Of a DNA stretch of 29,724 nucleotides, positions 12,064-18,896 are shown piece after piece. The notes beneath the pieces are model-generated. The model was not told where the DNA came from. It saw nothing but the letters and a program-made list of their open reading frames with translations, and searched no databases. Positions within the stretch are counted from its first letter, which is position 1; each line of letters starts with the position of its first letter. This DNA is from a virus. The position numbers were made by a program, and so were the translations under genes. The stretch is taken from positions 1 through 29,724 of the IMG/VR virus record IMGVR_UViG_3300027911_000049; one strand, given 5' to 3'.

Positions 12064-12533
12064 CGGGCGACCACCTGTCCTCGGAGGCATGGCGGCACGA
12101 GTGTGAGGCGAGGCACCTGCTCGATGGATTCCCGAACGGGGAGGCGCGGGCGCGGTACTTGGACGGCGTGGAGAAGAAGCGGGGCAGGGCGGCACGGGTC
12201 GCGCTCAGCCAGAAGGCCGTAGAGATCCGGGAAAGTCGAAAGGGTACGGCCATGACGGTTTTCGCTGCGAGCAATCGGTGCTACATGAAGGCGCGGTGCG
12301 CGGCCACCGGCCGCTGCATGGATCGCGGGCGGTGCAACCCGGCGACGGACCCGGACTACGCCCCGGTGGACCACGACGTTGTCCTGACGGGCACCGGCTC
12401 CCCGGCCGGCATGCCGCCGATGCTCCCGGACACGTGGGACTTCGGGTCCTCGGACTGCTCGAGCTCGTCGTCGGACCCGGGATCCTCCTACTCGAGCTCG
12501 TCGGACTCGGGAAGCTGCGGGGGTGGGGAGTGA
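12060..12533 (+). CDS. Hypothetical protein, helical N-terminus and Ser-rich C-terminus, 157 aa
   Basis: The GTG at 12060 overlaps the Tat-signal gene's stop. Residues ~8-60 (SSEAWRHECEARHLLDGF...ARYLDGVEKKRGRAARVAL) resemble a short helical domain seen in other phage proteins (DUF7696-like, from memory). After an internal Met (ATG 12252) comes a Cys-rich segment (NRCYMKARCAATGRCMDRGRCNP). The C-terminal tail is almost only Ser, Asp, Gly and Cys. The second half could be a separate gene starting at 12252 or a fusion. Function unknown. Confidence 0.55.
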   Translation: MTGDHLSSEAWRHECEARHLLDGFPNGEARARYLDGVEKKRGRAARVALSQKAVEIRESRKGTAMTVFAASNRCYMKARCAATGRCMDRGRCNPATDPDYAPVDHDVVLTGTGSPAGMPPMLPDTWDFGSSDCSSSSSDPGSSYSSSSDSGSCGGGE

Positions 12534-12913
12534 GCCGGCAGGAGCGGCGCGCCGCCGGGCAGCGCGGGCCTGCCGCCATCATCGCGCTCCTGCTGGACAC
12601 GGAAACGACCGCCCCGGCGGAGGGCGAGACGGCAGCCCAAACAGGGGTCTGGGGCCACCTGCGCCTGATCGCCGCCAGCCGGAAGCACCGCTTCGTGCTG
12701 GCCGCTGGCGGGGAACACGGGACGCTGACGCACTGCCTGACCGCGCTCAACGAGGACGCGGCGATGGCGGGCGTCATCGAGATCCAGTCCGCGCTCCACG
12801 CCAAGCTGCACGGCAAAGCGACGGTGCGCTGGATCGTGAAGGGAGAGCCGGCGCTGCGCGAGCGCGTCGTCTCCGTCCTCAATCCCGTGCCCATGCCGGC
12901 GGGGGAGGCGTGA
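12530..12913 (+). CDS. Hypothetical protein, 127 aa
   Basis: The GTG overlaps the previous stop and the end overlaps rusA by 4 nt. The N-terminus is basic (MSRQERRAAGQRGPAAII). The rest reads as an alpha/beta domain (WGHLRLIAASRKHRFVLAAGGEHGTLTHCLTALNEDAAMAGVIEIQSALHAKLHGKATVRWIV). No family is recognised. Its position directly before rusA suggests a role in DNA processing or only co-expression. Confidence 0.55.
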   Translation: MSRQERRAAGQRGPAAIIALLLDTETTAPAEGETAAQTGVWGHLRLIAASRKHRFVLAAGGEHGTLTHCLTALNEDAAMAGVIEIQSALHAKLHGKATVRWIVKGEPALRERVVSVLNPVPMPAGEA

Positions 12914-13359
12914 TCCACGTCGTCACCTTCGCCATCCCCGGGCCGCCGGTCGCCAAGGGCCGGCCCCGGTTCGCCCGGGTGGGCGGCTTCGTCCGCACCT
13001 ACACCCCGAAGGGCACGGTGGTCTACGAGAAGCTGGTCGCGATGTACGCCCGGCAGGCGATGCAGGCCGCGGCCAAGAAGCCGGTCGCCGGCCCCGTCGT
13101 GGTCGGCATCGACATCCATCTCGAGCCGCCCGCGAGCTGGTCCAAGAAGAAGCGGGCCGACGCGCTGCTCGGCCTTACCCACCCCACGTCCAAGCCCGAC
13201 CTCGACAACTTCACCAAGGTCGTCCTCGACGCCTGTAACGAAATCCTCTGGATCGACGACTCGCAGGTGGTCAGCCTGCGGATCACGAAGAAATTCGCGC
13301 CGTCCGCGCGGATGGAAGTCGCAGTTTTCTCCCCCACCACGGAAGGAATCGCAGCATGA
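12910..13359 (+). CDS. rusA: RusA-type Holliday junction resolvase, 149 aa
   Basis: GTG start overlapping the preceding stop. Motifs: IPGPPVAKGRPRF (9-21), KPDLDNFTKVVLDACNE (95-111) and WIDDSQVV (114-121). Asp97, Asp99 and Asp116/117 correspond to the metal-binding acidic residues of RusA, and Lys103 to its catalytic lysine. The enzyme is a dimer that cuts four-way junctions symmetrically, resolving phage recombination intermediates before packaging. The length is slightly above the 120 aa of E. coli RusA. Early operon location is typical. Confidence 0.92.
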   Translation: MIHVVTFAIPGPPVAKGRPRFARVGGFVRTYTPKGTVVYEKLVAMYARQAMQAAAKKPVAGPVVVGIDIHLEPPASWSKKKRADALLGLTHPTSKPDLDNFTKVVLDACNEILWIDDSQVVSLRITKKFAPSARMEVAVFSPTTEGIAA

Positions 13360-13589
13360 AGGATGACATTCGGGTTGCCTCGGCAATGGGTTGGCGCGCC
13401 GCGGCGGGACGCGGGATGCCATGGCACGAGCGGGAAATGTTCACCGTCGGGGAGATCAAGTGCGTCTACACCATCGGCCGGGAGGGCGTGCCGCTGATCC
13501 ACCTGCCCGGCGGCATGTACGGAAGCCCTGAGCACCTTCGCTCCATGGGCTACCGGGTGACGCCCCCGCTCGTGATGCGCGGGGTCTAA
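13356..13589 (+). CDS. Hypothetical protein, 77 aa
   Basis: ATG 13356 overlaps the rusA stop. The sequence MKDDIRVASAMGWRAAAGRGMPWHEREMFTVGEIKCVYTIGREGVPLIHLPGG... is beta-rich and Gly-rich, with one Cys. Family not recognised. It lies between rusA and the putative late regulator. Confidence 0.55.
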   Translation: MKDDIRVASAMGWRAAAGRGMPWHEREMFTVGEIKCVYTIGREGVPLIHLPGGMYGSPEHLRSMGYRVTPPLVMRGV

Positions 13590-13592
13590 GCC

Positions 13593-14150
13593 ATGTTCCG
13601 AAGCGCCCACGAGGCCCTGATCTTCTGCTTCCGGCACTCCGCGCAAGCCTACGAGCGCCCGTCCCTCAACAAGATGGGCGCCCCTCCCACCGGGCGCCCG
13701 CGCGGGCTCGGCGGTCTGGATGGCGCTGCGCAGGCCGGGATGGTCCGGGCGGAGATCCACGCCCTCGGCTCCATCAGCGAAGCCTGCCTCGTGGTGCGCT
13801 TCGCCCCGCAGCGGCTCGAGGAATGCTGCGCCCTGTGCGGGAGCCAGCGCGCGAACCGGGAGTGGATCGACTACCTGAACTGGCTCGCCACGCACATCGG
13901 GGAAACCGCTCTCAAGGACCAGCGCGCGGACCTGCGCACGCGCCGGGCTCTGGTCGCCCGGCACTTCGCGCCCCAGAAGGAGCGCCCGACGCTTGAGGAT
14001 CTGGGGGCCGCCTGCGGCTGCTCCGTGCGCTCCGCCAGTGACTACGCCAGCAAGGCGAGCAAGGAACTGATGAAGCTGGACCGGATCGCCTACCGCCAGA
14101 TCACGGAGCGGCTGCGGGAGGTCGGCATGCTGGAAGAGGAAGGGACGTGA
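13593..14150 (+). CDS. DNA-binding protein, putative Q-type late regulator, 185 aa
   Basis: The N-terminal part reads MFRSAHEALIFCFRHSAQAYERPSLNKMGAPP...GLGGLDGAAQAGMVRAEI, a signature I remember from proteins annotated as DNA-binding at this place in Burkholderiales phages. A CCALCG motif (CxxC) with nearby EWIDYLNWLA could bind zinc. Near the C-terminus LEDLGAACGCSVRSASDYASKASKELMKL looks like a sigma-region-4-type helix-turn-helix. The gene is the next-to-last of the early operon and lies about 250 nt before a strong promoter with a terminator right behind it, the arrangement expected for an antiterminator Q. Biochemical function is inferred from context. Confidence 0.6.
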   Translation: MFRSAHEALIFCFRHSAQAYERPSLNKMGAPPTGRPRGLGGLDGAAQAGMVRAEIHALGSISEACLVVRFAPQRLEECCALCGSQRANREWIDYLNWLATHIGETALKDQRADLRTRRALVARHFAPQKERPTLEDLGAACGCSVRSASDYASKASKELMKLDRIAYRQITERLREVGMLEEEGT

Positions 14151-14365
14151 CCCGGCACCAGATCGCGGAGGCCATGGCGCGCGAACTCCACATCTCCGGG
14201 CCGTACAGCCCGATTGTGGCCTCCCGCCTCATGGCCGCAGCGGACGCCATGCTCGCGCTCATGGAAACCGCGGCCGTCGTCGGCCAAGGCGGCGCCATCC
14301 TGCCCGGAAAGGGAGCGATCCTGCCCGTTGGCACGAAGCTCTGGAAATGGCGCAGTCCGGCTTGA
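14147..14365 (+). CDS. Hypothetical protein, 72 aa
   Basis: The GTG overlaps the preceding stop. The protein MTRHQIAEAMARELHISGPYSPIVASRLMAAADAMLALMETAAVVGQGG... is helical and soluble. Last gene of the early operon; its stop codon is followed after 1 nt by the parS-like palindrome. Family not recognised. Confidence 0.5.
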   Translation: MTRHQIAEAMARELHISGPYSPIVASRLMAAADAMLALMETAAVVGQGGAILPGKGAILPVGTKLWKWRSPA

Positions 14366-14366
14366 A

Positions 14367-14382
14367 TGTTCCACGTGGAACT
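14367..14382. promoter_or_regulatory. parS-like palindrome
   Basis: TGTTCCACGTGGAACT contains the perfect 14-bp palindrome GTTCCACGTGGAAC and matches the GC-rich form of the chromosomal ParB site, known from pseudomonads, at 15 of 16 positions. It lies in a non-coding gap 19 bp upstream of the late promoter -35 and about 930 bp upstream of a ParB-domain gene. Confidence 0.7.
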
Positions 14383-14401
14383 TGTCGCGTACACGCAACA
14401 C

Positions 14402-14431
14402 TTGACAAGTTGCATGTTCCGCATGTAAAAT
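14402..14431 (+). promoter_or_regulatory. Late promoter
   Basis: TTGACA (14402-14407), 18-nt spacer, TAAAAT (14426-14431). This is the strongest plus-strand sigma-70 match I found in the window. It is placed between the early operon and the late genes, so it probably drives 14520 onward, subject to the terminator just downstream. Confidence 0.82.
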
Positions 14432-14453
14432 GGCGCTTGAAAAGGTAAGTACC

Positions 14454-14496
14454 AGCACTACGCCCGGGCTCAACGCGCCGGGCGTTTGTGCTTTTT
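14454..14496 (+). terminator. Terminator right behind the late promoter
   Basis: Hairpin AGCAC..CGCCCGG, loop of 10, CCGGGCG..GTGCT, followed by TTTT. The stem has an inner loop but seven strong GC pairs. It begins about 15 nt after the expected transcript start, so late transcription would stop here unless antiterminated. Confidence 0.78.
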
Positions 14497-14519
14497 GGCC
14501 CACCACTTTCGGAGTCCAC

Positions 14520-15059
14520 ATGAACGAACCGCAAGCCCACGAGGACCATCCCGACCACGAGCAGCATCAGGACGAACAGCCCGAATCCACTGCCGTCAGC
14601 CTCGCCGCGCATGCGGAACACCTTCAAGTCTCCGCCGCCCATCTCTCGGATGCCGTCGCCAACGGCGACTCGCACGAGGTCATCGCCGTCCACGCCGCGG
14701 CGGTCGAAAGCGCGGCCCACGAGGTCGCCATCGCCCACGCCGCCCATCAGGAAGCCGTGAACCCGCAGGGCACGCCAGTCCATGACGAGGCGCAGGCCGT
14801 CCACGCCCAAGCCGCCGCCGATCACGCCATCGACCTGCACGAAGCCGTCACGGCCGGCGCGCCCGAGGATGTCATCGCCGCCCACGTCCAAGCGACCGCC
14901 GCGTCCCTGTCCCACGTCGCCCCGGATGTCGTGCGCCACATCAGCCAGATGCCCGCCGCGGCCCCGGCCAAGTCCGCCGCCCCGATGATCGTCGGCATCC
15001 TCTTCACCCTCGCCGGCGCTGGCGCCGCAGTCGCGCACTTCGCCTTCCACCTGTTCTGA
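14520..15059 (+). CDS. His/Ala-rich protein with C-terminal membrane anchor, 179 aa
   Basis: First gene of the late operon. ATG 14520 is the first start after the terminator. About 140 residues are Ala/His/Glu/Val-rich helical repeats (for example AAHAEHLQVSAAHLSDAV, AAVESAAHEVAIAHAAHQEAV). I count 21 His in 179 residues. The C-terminus (APMIVGILFTLAGAGAAVAHFAFHLF) is one transmembrane helix. The long soluble part is therefore probably tail-anchored at the inner membrane. Position suggests lysis (holin- or spanin-related) or a membrane-remodelling job, but no known lysis family is recognised and no endolysin is adjacent. Confidence 0.65.
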   Translation: MNEPQAHEDHPDHEQHQDEQPESTAVSLAAHAEHLQVSAAHLSDAVANGDSHEVIAVHAAAVESAAHEVAIAHAAHQEAVNPQGTPVHDEAQAVHAQAAADHAIDLHEAVTAGAPEDVIAAHVQATAASLSHVAPDVVRHISQMPAAAPAKSAAPMIVGILFTLAGAGAAVAHFAFHLF

Positions 15060-15120
15060 TACCGGTCGCCCGAAGCGCGCGCAGGGGGAGGGCGGATGCA
15101 CCCGTCCTCCCCCACTGACC

Positions 15121-15306
15121 ATGTCCCTCGACCAGTCCATCAAGCACCGCAAGGAACACCGCCAGCCCTACCGCGGGGCCGCGCGCGTCGATAAGTCCTG
15201 CCGGAACCACGGCGGCGGCAACGCCCACCCGTGCCCGTACTGCACCCGGAATCGCACGATCCAGTCAAAGAAGCTGGACGCCCAAGCCCGACTCGCCGCC
15301 GAATAG
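15121..15306 (+). CDS. Small basic CxxC protein, 61 aa
   Basis: MSLDQSIKHRKEHRQPYRGAARVDKSCRNHGGGNAHPCPYCTRNRTIQSKKLD. Very basic, with a Cys/His cluster ending in CPYC that probably binds zinc. I remember similar short proteins (SIKHGKEHRKPYRG...SCRNHG..CPWC) from other proteobacterial phages, which supports it as a real gene despite a weak ribosome binding site. Likely nucleic acid binding. Confidence 0.65.
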   Translation: MSLDQSIKHRKEHRQPYRGAARVDKSCRNHGGGNAHPCPYCTRNRTIQSKKLDAQARLAAE

Positions 15307-15315
15307 ATCCCCCAT

Positions 15316-15930
15316 ATGAAACACGCCGATTTCCAGCCGCAGATCGAGCAGGTCGCGCTCGAGAAGCTGTTGCCGTATGCGCGCAACTCGCGCACGCACA
15401 GCGACGAGCAGGTCGCGCAGATCGCCGCGAGCATCCGGGAGTTCGGGTTCGTCAACCCGGTCCTCATTGACGCCCGGGGCACGATCATCGCCGGCCACGG
15501 CCGCGTGCTGGCCGCCCGCAAGCTCGGGATGGACGAGGTCCCGGCGATCCAGTTGACGCACCTGAGCGATGCGCAGCAGCGCGCGCTCGTGATCGCGGAC
15601 AACAAGCTGGCCCTGAACGCGGGGTGGGACTACGACAAGCTGGCGGTCGAGATCGACGCGCTCAAGGACGACAATTTCGACGTGAACCTGCTTGGGTTCA
15701 CGGGCAAGGAACTCGCGGAACTCGTTGGCACGCCGAACACCGGCCCCGACGAGGGCAACGACGGGCAGCAGGGCTTCGGCGTCAGCTACACCATCGTGTT
15801 CGACGATCAGGAGCAGCAGGACAAGTGGTTCGCGTTCTGCAAGGGCCTGAAGACGCGCTACCCGCTGCACGAAACGCTCGGTGCGCGCATCACCGCCTAC
15901 ATCGAGGAAATCGGCCTCGCCAATGGCTAA
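15316..15930 (+). CDS. ParB/Spo0J N-terminal domain protein, 204 aa
   Basis: Residues ~10-120 are a ParB N-terminal domain: LLPYARNSRTHSDEQVAQIAASIREFGFVNPVLID (18-52), TIIAGHGRVLAARKLG (56-71, the GHxR nucleotide-binding motif) and VIADNKLALNAGWD. This subtype is usually fused to a DNA methylase in phages. Here the methylase part is absent and replaced by an ~80-residue C-terminal domain (GVSYTIVFDDQEQQDKWFAFCKGLKTRY...). ParB domains bind CTP or ATP. The stop overlaps the start of the PAPS-reductase-like gene by 8 nt, which places it in a four-gene module. Confidence 0.82.
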   Translation: MKHADFQPQIEQVALEKLLPYARNSRTHSDEQVAQIAASIREFGFVNPVLIDARGTIIAGHGRVLAARKLGMDEVPAIQLTHLSDAQQRALVIADNKLALNAGWDYDKLAVEIDALKDDNFDVNLLGFTGKELAELVGTPNTGPDEGNDGQQGFGVSYTIVFDDQEQQDKWFAFCKGLKTRYPLHETLGARITAYIEEIGLANG

Positions 15931-16984
15931 GGCGAAGCGGTACATCGAGGCGACTGTACTCGATGAGGCGAAGAAGCGCATCCACCACATCTTCGACATC
16001 TTCGATACAGTGGTCGTGATGTTCAGCGGCGGCAAGGACAGCCTTGCCACGCTGCACCTGACGCGCGAAGTCATGCTCGAGCGAGGCATCACCAAGCCCC
16101 TCGACGTGGTGTTCCGCGACGAAGAACTGATCCCCGATGAGGTCATCGACTTCGTGGACGGCTACCGGAAGCTGGACTGGATCAACATGATCTGGTTCAC
16201 CGTCCCGCTCAAGTCCACGAAGTACGTCCTCGGCGTCTGCCACAATTACGTCCAGTGGGACCCGAACCGCCCGTGGGTGCGCGAGAAGCCGGCGTGGGGC
16301 ACGAACCTCGCCCCGGGCGACGAGCGCGTGTTTGACCAGTACACCATGGACGCCTACACCGCCCAGAACTACCGCGGCAAGATCGCGTTCCTCACCGGCA
16401 TCCGCGCCAGCGAATCCATCATGCGATTCCGGGCCTGCGTGAACAAGCTGAACGAGAACTACATCAACGCCGTCAGTGACCCGTCCTGCAAGCACGTGTC
16501 GCTCTGCAAGCCCCTCTTCGATTGGGAAGAGAACGACATCTTCCGGTACTTCTACGACCGCAACATCGCGTATTGCTCGCTCTACGACATGCAGATGTGG
16601 GCCGGCAACGGCCTGCGCGTCTCGACGCCTCTGCACGCGGAGAGCGCCAAGCGGTTCGACAAGATCCGCAGCACCACCCCGGGCTTCTACGAGCGCGTCA
16701 TCGCCGTGTTCCCCGAGATGCTGGCCCACGAGCGGTACTACCGCGAACTGGACAGCGAGGCGATCCACCGTCGGTACGGCCAGTCCTACGAGGGCGTCCG
16801 GGCGTGGATCGAGGAACACATCACGGAGGAATCGCAGTACGACCTCGCCGTGGATCGGTTCGAGTCCGTCATGTCGCGCGCGCGCAAGACGCCTGACAGC
16901 TACCCCCCGCGCCACCTGCTCAACGCCTTCATGGGCGGCGGGTTCAAGCGCGAGATCCTTCCGCTCGGAAAGGGCGCGCAATGA
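15923..16984 (+). CDS. PAPS-reductase-like PP-loop ATPase (IbrA-type), 353 aa
   Basis: ATG 15923 inside the end of the ParB gene. The adenine-nucleotide PP-loop is seen at VVVMFSGGKDSLAT (30-43), and FLTGIRASES (156-165) is the second conserved motif of the phosphoadenosine phosphosulfate reductase family. The C-terminal half (CKPLFDWEENDIFRYFYDRNIAYCSLYDMQMWAGNGLRVS...) matches the larger IbrA-type proteins rather than CysH, which needs a C-terminal ECGLH cysteine. Enzymes of this fold activate a substrate with ATP and often transfer sulfur (DndC, thiouridine enzymes). IbrA with IbrB is known genetically as a prophage gene activator pair in E. coli. The next gene is IbrB-like, overlapping by 4 nt. 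Confidence 0.85.
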   Translation: MAKAKRYIEATVLDEAKKRIHHIFDIFDTVVVMFSGGKDSLATLHLTREVMLERGITKPLDVVFRDEELIPDEVIDFVDGYRKLDWINMIWFTVPLKSTKYVLGVCHNYVQWDPNRPWVREKPAWGTNLAPGDERVFDQYTMDAYTAQNYRGKIAFLTGIRASESIMRFRACVNKLNENYINAVSDPSCKHVSLCKPLFDWEENDIFRYFYDRNIAYCSLYDMQMWAGNGLRVSTPLHAESAKRFDKIRSTTPGFYERVIAVFPEMLAHERYYRELDSEAIHRRYGQSYEGVRAWIEEHITEESQYDLAVDRFESVMSRARKTPDSYPPRHLLNAFMGGGFKREILPLGKGAQ

Positions 16985-17496
16985 AGTTCGACGACCCGAT
17001 CACGAAGATTGAATGGCGCGACGCCTCGACGCTGGAAGCGAACGGGTGGAACCCGAACGTCGTCTTCGGCCCCGAACTGAAGCTGCTCGAGCGGTCCATC
17101 CTGACCTGCGGCTGGATCCAGCCCATCATCGTGAACCCGGAGGGCATCGTCATCGACGGCTTCCACCGCTGGAAGCTCTCGTCGGACTCGCCGGCGCTGC
17201 GCAAGCGGTACGGCGGCAAGGTGCCGTGCGTCGTGATGAACCTCGACCGCCCGGCCGCCATGATGCTCACCATCCGCATCAACCGCGCCAAGGGCACGCA
17301 CGTCGCCGTCCAGATGGGCGTCATCGTCCGCGAGCTCATCGACAAGCACGGCATCGACCCTCAGCAGATCATGGCCGAGATCGGCGCCACGAAGGACGAA
17401 GTGGACCTGCTGTATCAGGACGGCGTGTTCAAGATGAAGAACATCAAGGACTACGCCTACTCGAAGGCGTGGTATCCCTATGAGAAGCGGGCGTGA
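16981..17496 (+). CDS. ParB-fold partner protein (IbrB-type), 171 aa
   Basis: Short ParB/sulfiredoxin-fold protein: EWRDASTLEANGWNPNVV (11-28), LERSILTCGWIQPIIVNPEGIVIDGFHRWKL (36-66) with the IDGxHR nucleotide-binding motif, then RINRAKGTHVAVQMGVIV (99-116). The first half resembles IbrB, which always pairs with IbrA. It lacks the ParB helix-turn-helix and dimer domains, so it is not a classical segregation protein. The ATGA overlap with the IbrA-like gene and GTGA overlap with the methyltransferase-like gene indicate a single functional unit. Confidence 0.82.
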   Translation: MKFDDPITKIEWRDASTLEANGWNPNVVFGPELKLLERSILTCGWIQPIIVNPEGIVIDGFHRWKLSSDSPALRKRYGGKVPCVVMNLDRPAAMMLTIRINRAKGTHVAVQMGVIVRELIDKHGIDPQQIMAEIGATKDEVDLLYQDGVFKMKNIKDYAYSKAWYPYEKRA

Positions 17497-18050
17497 GGTA
17501 CGACGCGACGGAGTATCTGGAAGCGTGGCAGGAGACGGGCAAGTTCCCGCGCATCCACGATGCCATGGCGAGCGCCTTCGCGGCCTTCGCAACGCGAGAT
17601 CGCCTGCTGGACCTGTGCTGCTGCCATGGCCTGCTCGGCGCGCGCCTGAGCGTGCAGCCGCCCGGCCTCGAGTGCGTCGTTGGCGTGGATGCAGACCTCG
17701 CAGCGATTGAGCGCGGGCGCGCCGCCGGCGTCCCCATCGAGCTTCACCACATGCGGATCACGCTCGAAACTCTGAAAGACCTTGCGTCCCTCATTGACGC
17801 GCGTAAAATTGACGTGTTGGTGGCACGCCGCGCGATGCCTGAGCTTTGGGGTCAGGACACGCACGAAGGCATTGAGTTCTCCCGAACCATGGCCGCCGCC
17901 GGCATCCGCGAAATCTTCTTGGAGGGCCGAGTGAAGTCCGCGCGCGCCACGAACGCCCTTGCCAGCATCGACGACGAGATCGGCCTGTTCGCCCACGAGT
18001 ACGCGGTCGCAAAGCGCCACGGCGCCGTCGCGTACCTGCGGCGCCGCTGA
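17493..18050 (+). CDS. SAM-dependent methyltransferase-like protein, 185 aa
   Basis: GTG start overlapping the previous stop. Residues 37-48 (RLLDLCCCHGLL) look like the glycine-rich SAM-binding loop of class I methyltransferases, with Cys replacing the usual Gly-Cys-Gly spacing. CVVGVDADLAAIERG (61-75) is the following strand with the ribose-binding acid. KIDVLVARRAMPELWG would be strand 4. No NPPY/DPPY motif is present, so an amino-methylating DNA enzyme is not supported. It could modify a nucleotide, RNA or protein, or be a non-catalytic relative. It closes the ParB/IbrA/IbrB-like module and overlaps the next gene (TGATG). Confidence 0.6.
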   Translation: MRYDATEYLEAWQETGKFPRIHDAMASAFAAFATRDRLLDLCCCHGLLGARLSVQPPGLECVVGVDADLAAIERGRAAGVPIELHHMRITLETLKDLASLIDARKIDVLVARRAMPELWGQDTHEGIEFSRTMAAAGIREIFLEGRVKSARATNALASIDDEIGLFAHEYAVAKRHGAVAYLRRR

Positions 18051-18472
18051 TGGGTCCGTACAACGGCTTCACCCCGACGCAGCGCGAGCGCGCGCAACGC
18101 TGGCTCAACGGCCAGTGGGCCGCGGGCACGCTCACCAAGCCTCACCAGTGCATCGCCTGCGGGCAGACGAAGGGCATCTTTGACGCCCACGCGGAGGACT
18201 ACTCCGAGCCGTTCGCCGCGGGCAAGACCGACCAGTTCCACCTGTGCTTCCGTTGTCACATGATGGTCCATTGCCGCTTCCGCAACCCGGGCGCGTGGGC
18301 CAAGTACAAGGCGGAAGTCATTGCCGGCGCGCAGTTCGCGCCATTTTTCAAGCGCGATTTCCCGGGCCTGAAGCGTCAGCATCTCGACGCTTGGGCGCCG
18401 CAGTACACCGCTGACCACGAGCGGGGCGAACGTCTTTTCCACGCGCGCGACGTACTGAGCGAGATCGCGTGA
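18050..18472 (+). CDS. HNH-like zinc protein next to terminase, 140 aa
   Basis: CIACGQTKGIFDAHAEDYSEPF followed by LCFRCHMMVHCRF gives a CxxC...DAH...CxxCH...H pattern as in HNH endonucleases that hold a structural zinc and a catalytic His-metal site. HNH proteins next to the terminase are common in tailed phages and can be needed for DNA cutting during packaging. TGATG overlap with the preceding gene; the terminase small subunit starts 10 nt downstream. Confidence 0.7.
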   Translation: MGPYNGFTPTQRERAQRWLNGQWAAGTLTKPHQCIACGQTKGIFDAHAEDYSEPFAAGKTDQFHLCFRCHMMVHCRFRNPGAWAKYKAEVIAGAQFAPFFKRDFPGLKRQHLDAWAPQYTADHERGERLFHARDVLSEIA

Positions 18473-18482
18473 AGGAGTTCGT

Positions 18483-18896
18483 ATGCCCGCAGGCCGTCCC
18501 GCGTTCGAGCCGAACGAGAAGCAGCGCACCGCAGTAAGCATCCTCGCCGCGTGCGGGACCGCTCACGAAGTCATCTGCACCCAGATCGTCAATCCCCAGA
18601 CCGGGAAGCCGATTGACGACAAGACCTTGCGCAAGGTGTTCCGCCGTGAACTGAAGGACGGCAAGGAGCGCGCGAACGCGATGGTCAAGAAGTCCCTGTT
18701 CATGAAGGCCACGGGGAACGGCAACGGCGCGACCGCGGCTGCGATCTTCTGGCTCAAGACGCAGTGCGGCTGGAAGGAGCCTGCGCAGGGCCACGAACTC
18801 ACCGGCAAGGATGGCGCGCCGCTCGCGCCCCCGAGCGTCGAAGTCATCTTCAGCGCCGCCGCCGGACCGGACGATGAGCCCGAAGCTCCGGGTTGA
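18483..18896 (+). CDS. terS: Terminase small subunit, 137 aa
   Basis: The N-terminus MPAGRPAFEPNEKQRTAVSILAACGTAHEVICTQIVNPQTGKPIDDKTLRKVFRRELKDG is a helix-turn-helix-like DNA-recognition segment typical of small terminases, followed by helical oligomerisation sequence and an acidic tail (PDDEPEAPG). It should recognise the packaging site on phage DNA and hand it to the large subunit. Ribosome binding site AAGGAG; the 3' end overlaps the large subunit start by 23 nt. Confidence 0.82.
   Translation: MPAGRPAFEPNEKQRTAVSILAACGTAHEVICTQIVNPQTGKPIDDKTLRKVFRRELKDGKERANAMVKKSLFMKATGNGNGATAAAIFWLKTQCGWKEPAQGHELTGKDGAPLAPPSVEVIFSAAAGPDDEPEAPG

Noticed and set aside
15890-16981. Minus-strand frame of 363 codons opposite the IbrA-like gene
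   Set aside because: Mirror frame of a strongly supported coding region; no recognisable domain and no ribosome binding site.
15316-17496. The two ParB-domain genes as a plasmid-type partition system
   Set aside because: There is no ParA ATPase and no ParB helix-turn-helix or dimer domain; the PP-loop gene between them points to an IbrA/IbrB-type module.
18811-18873. Longer start for the terminase large subunit
   Set aside because: The extra residues come from the terS coding DNA in another frame; Walker A lies at the usual distance from ATG 18874.
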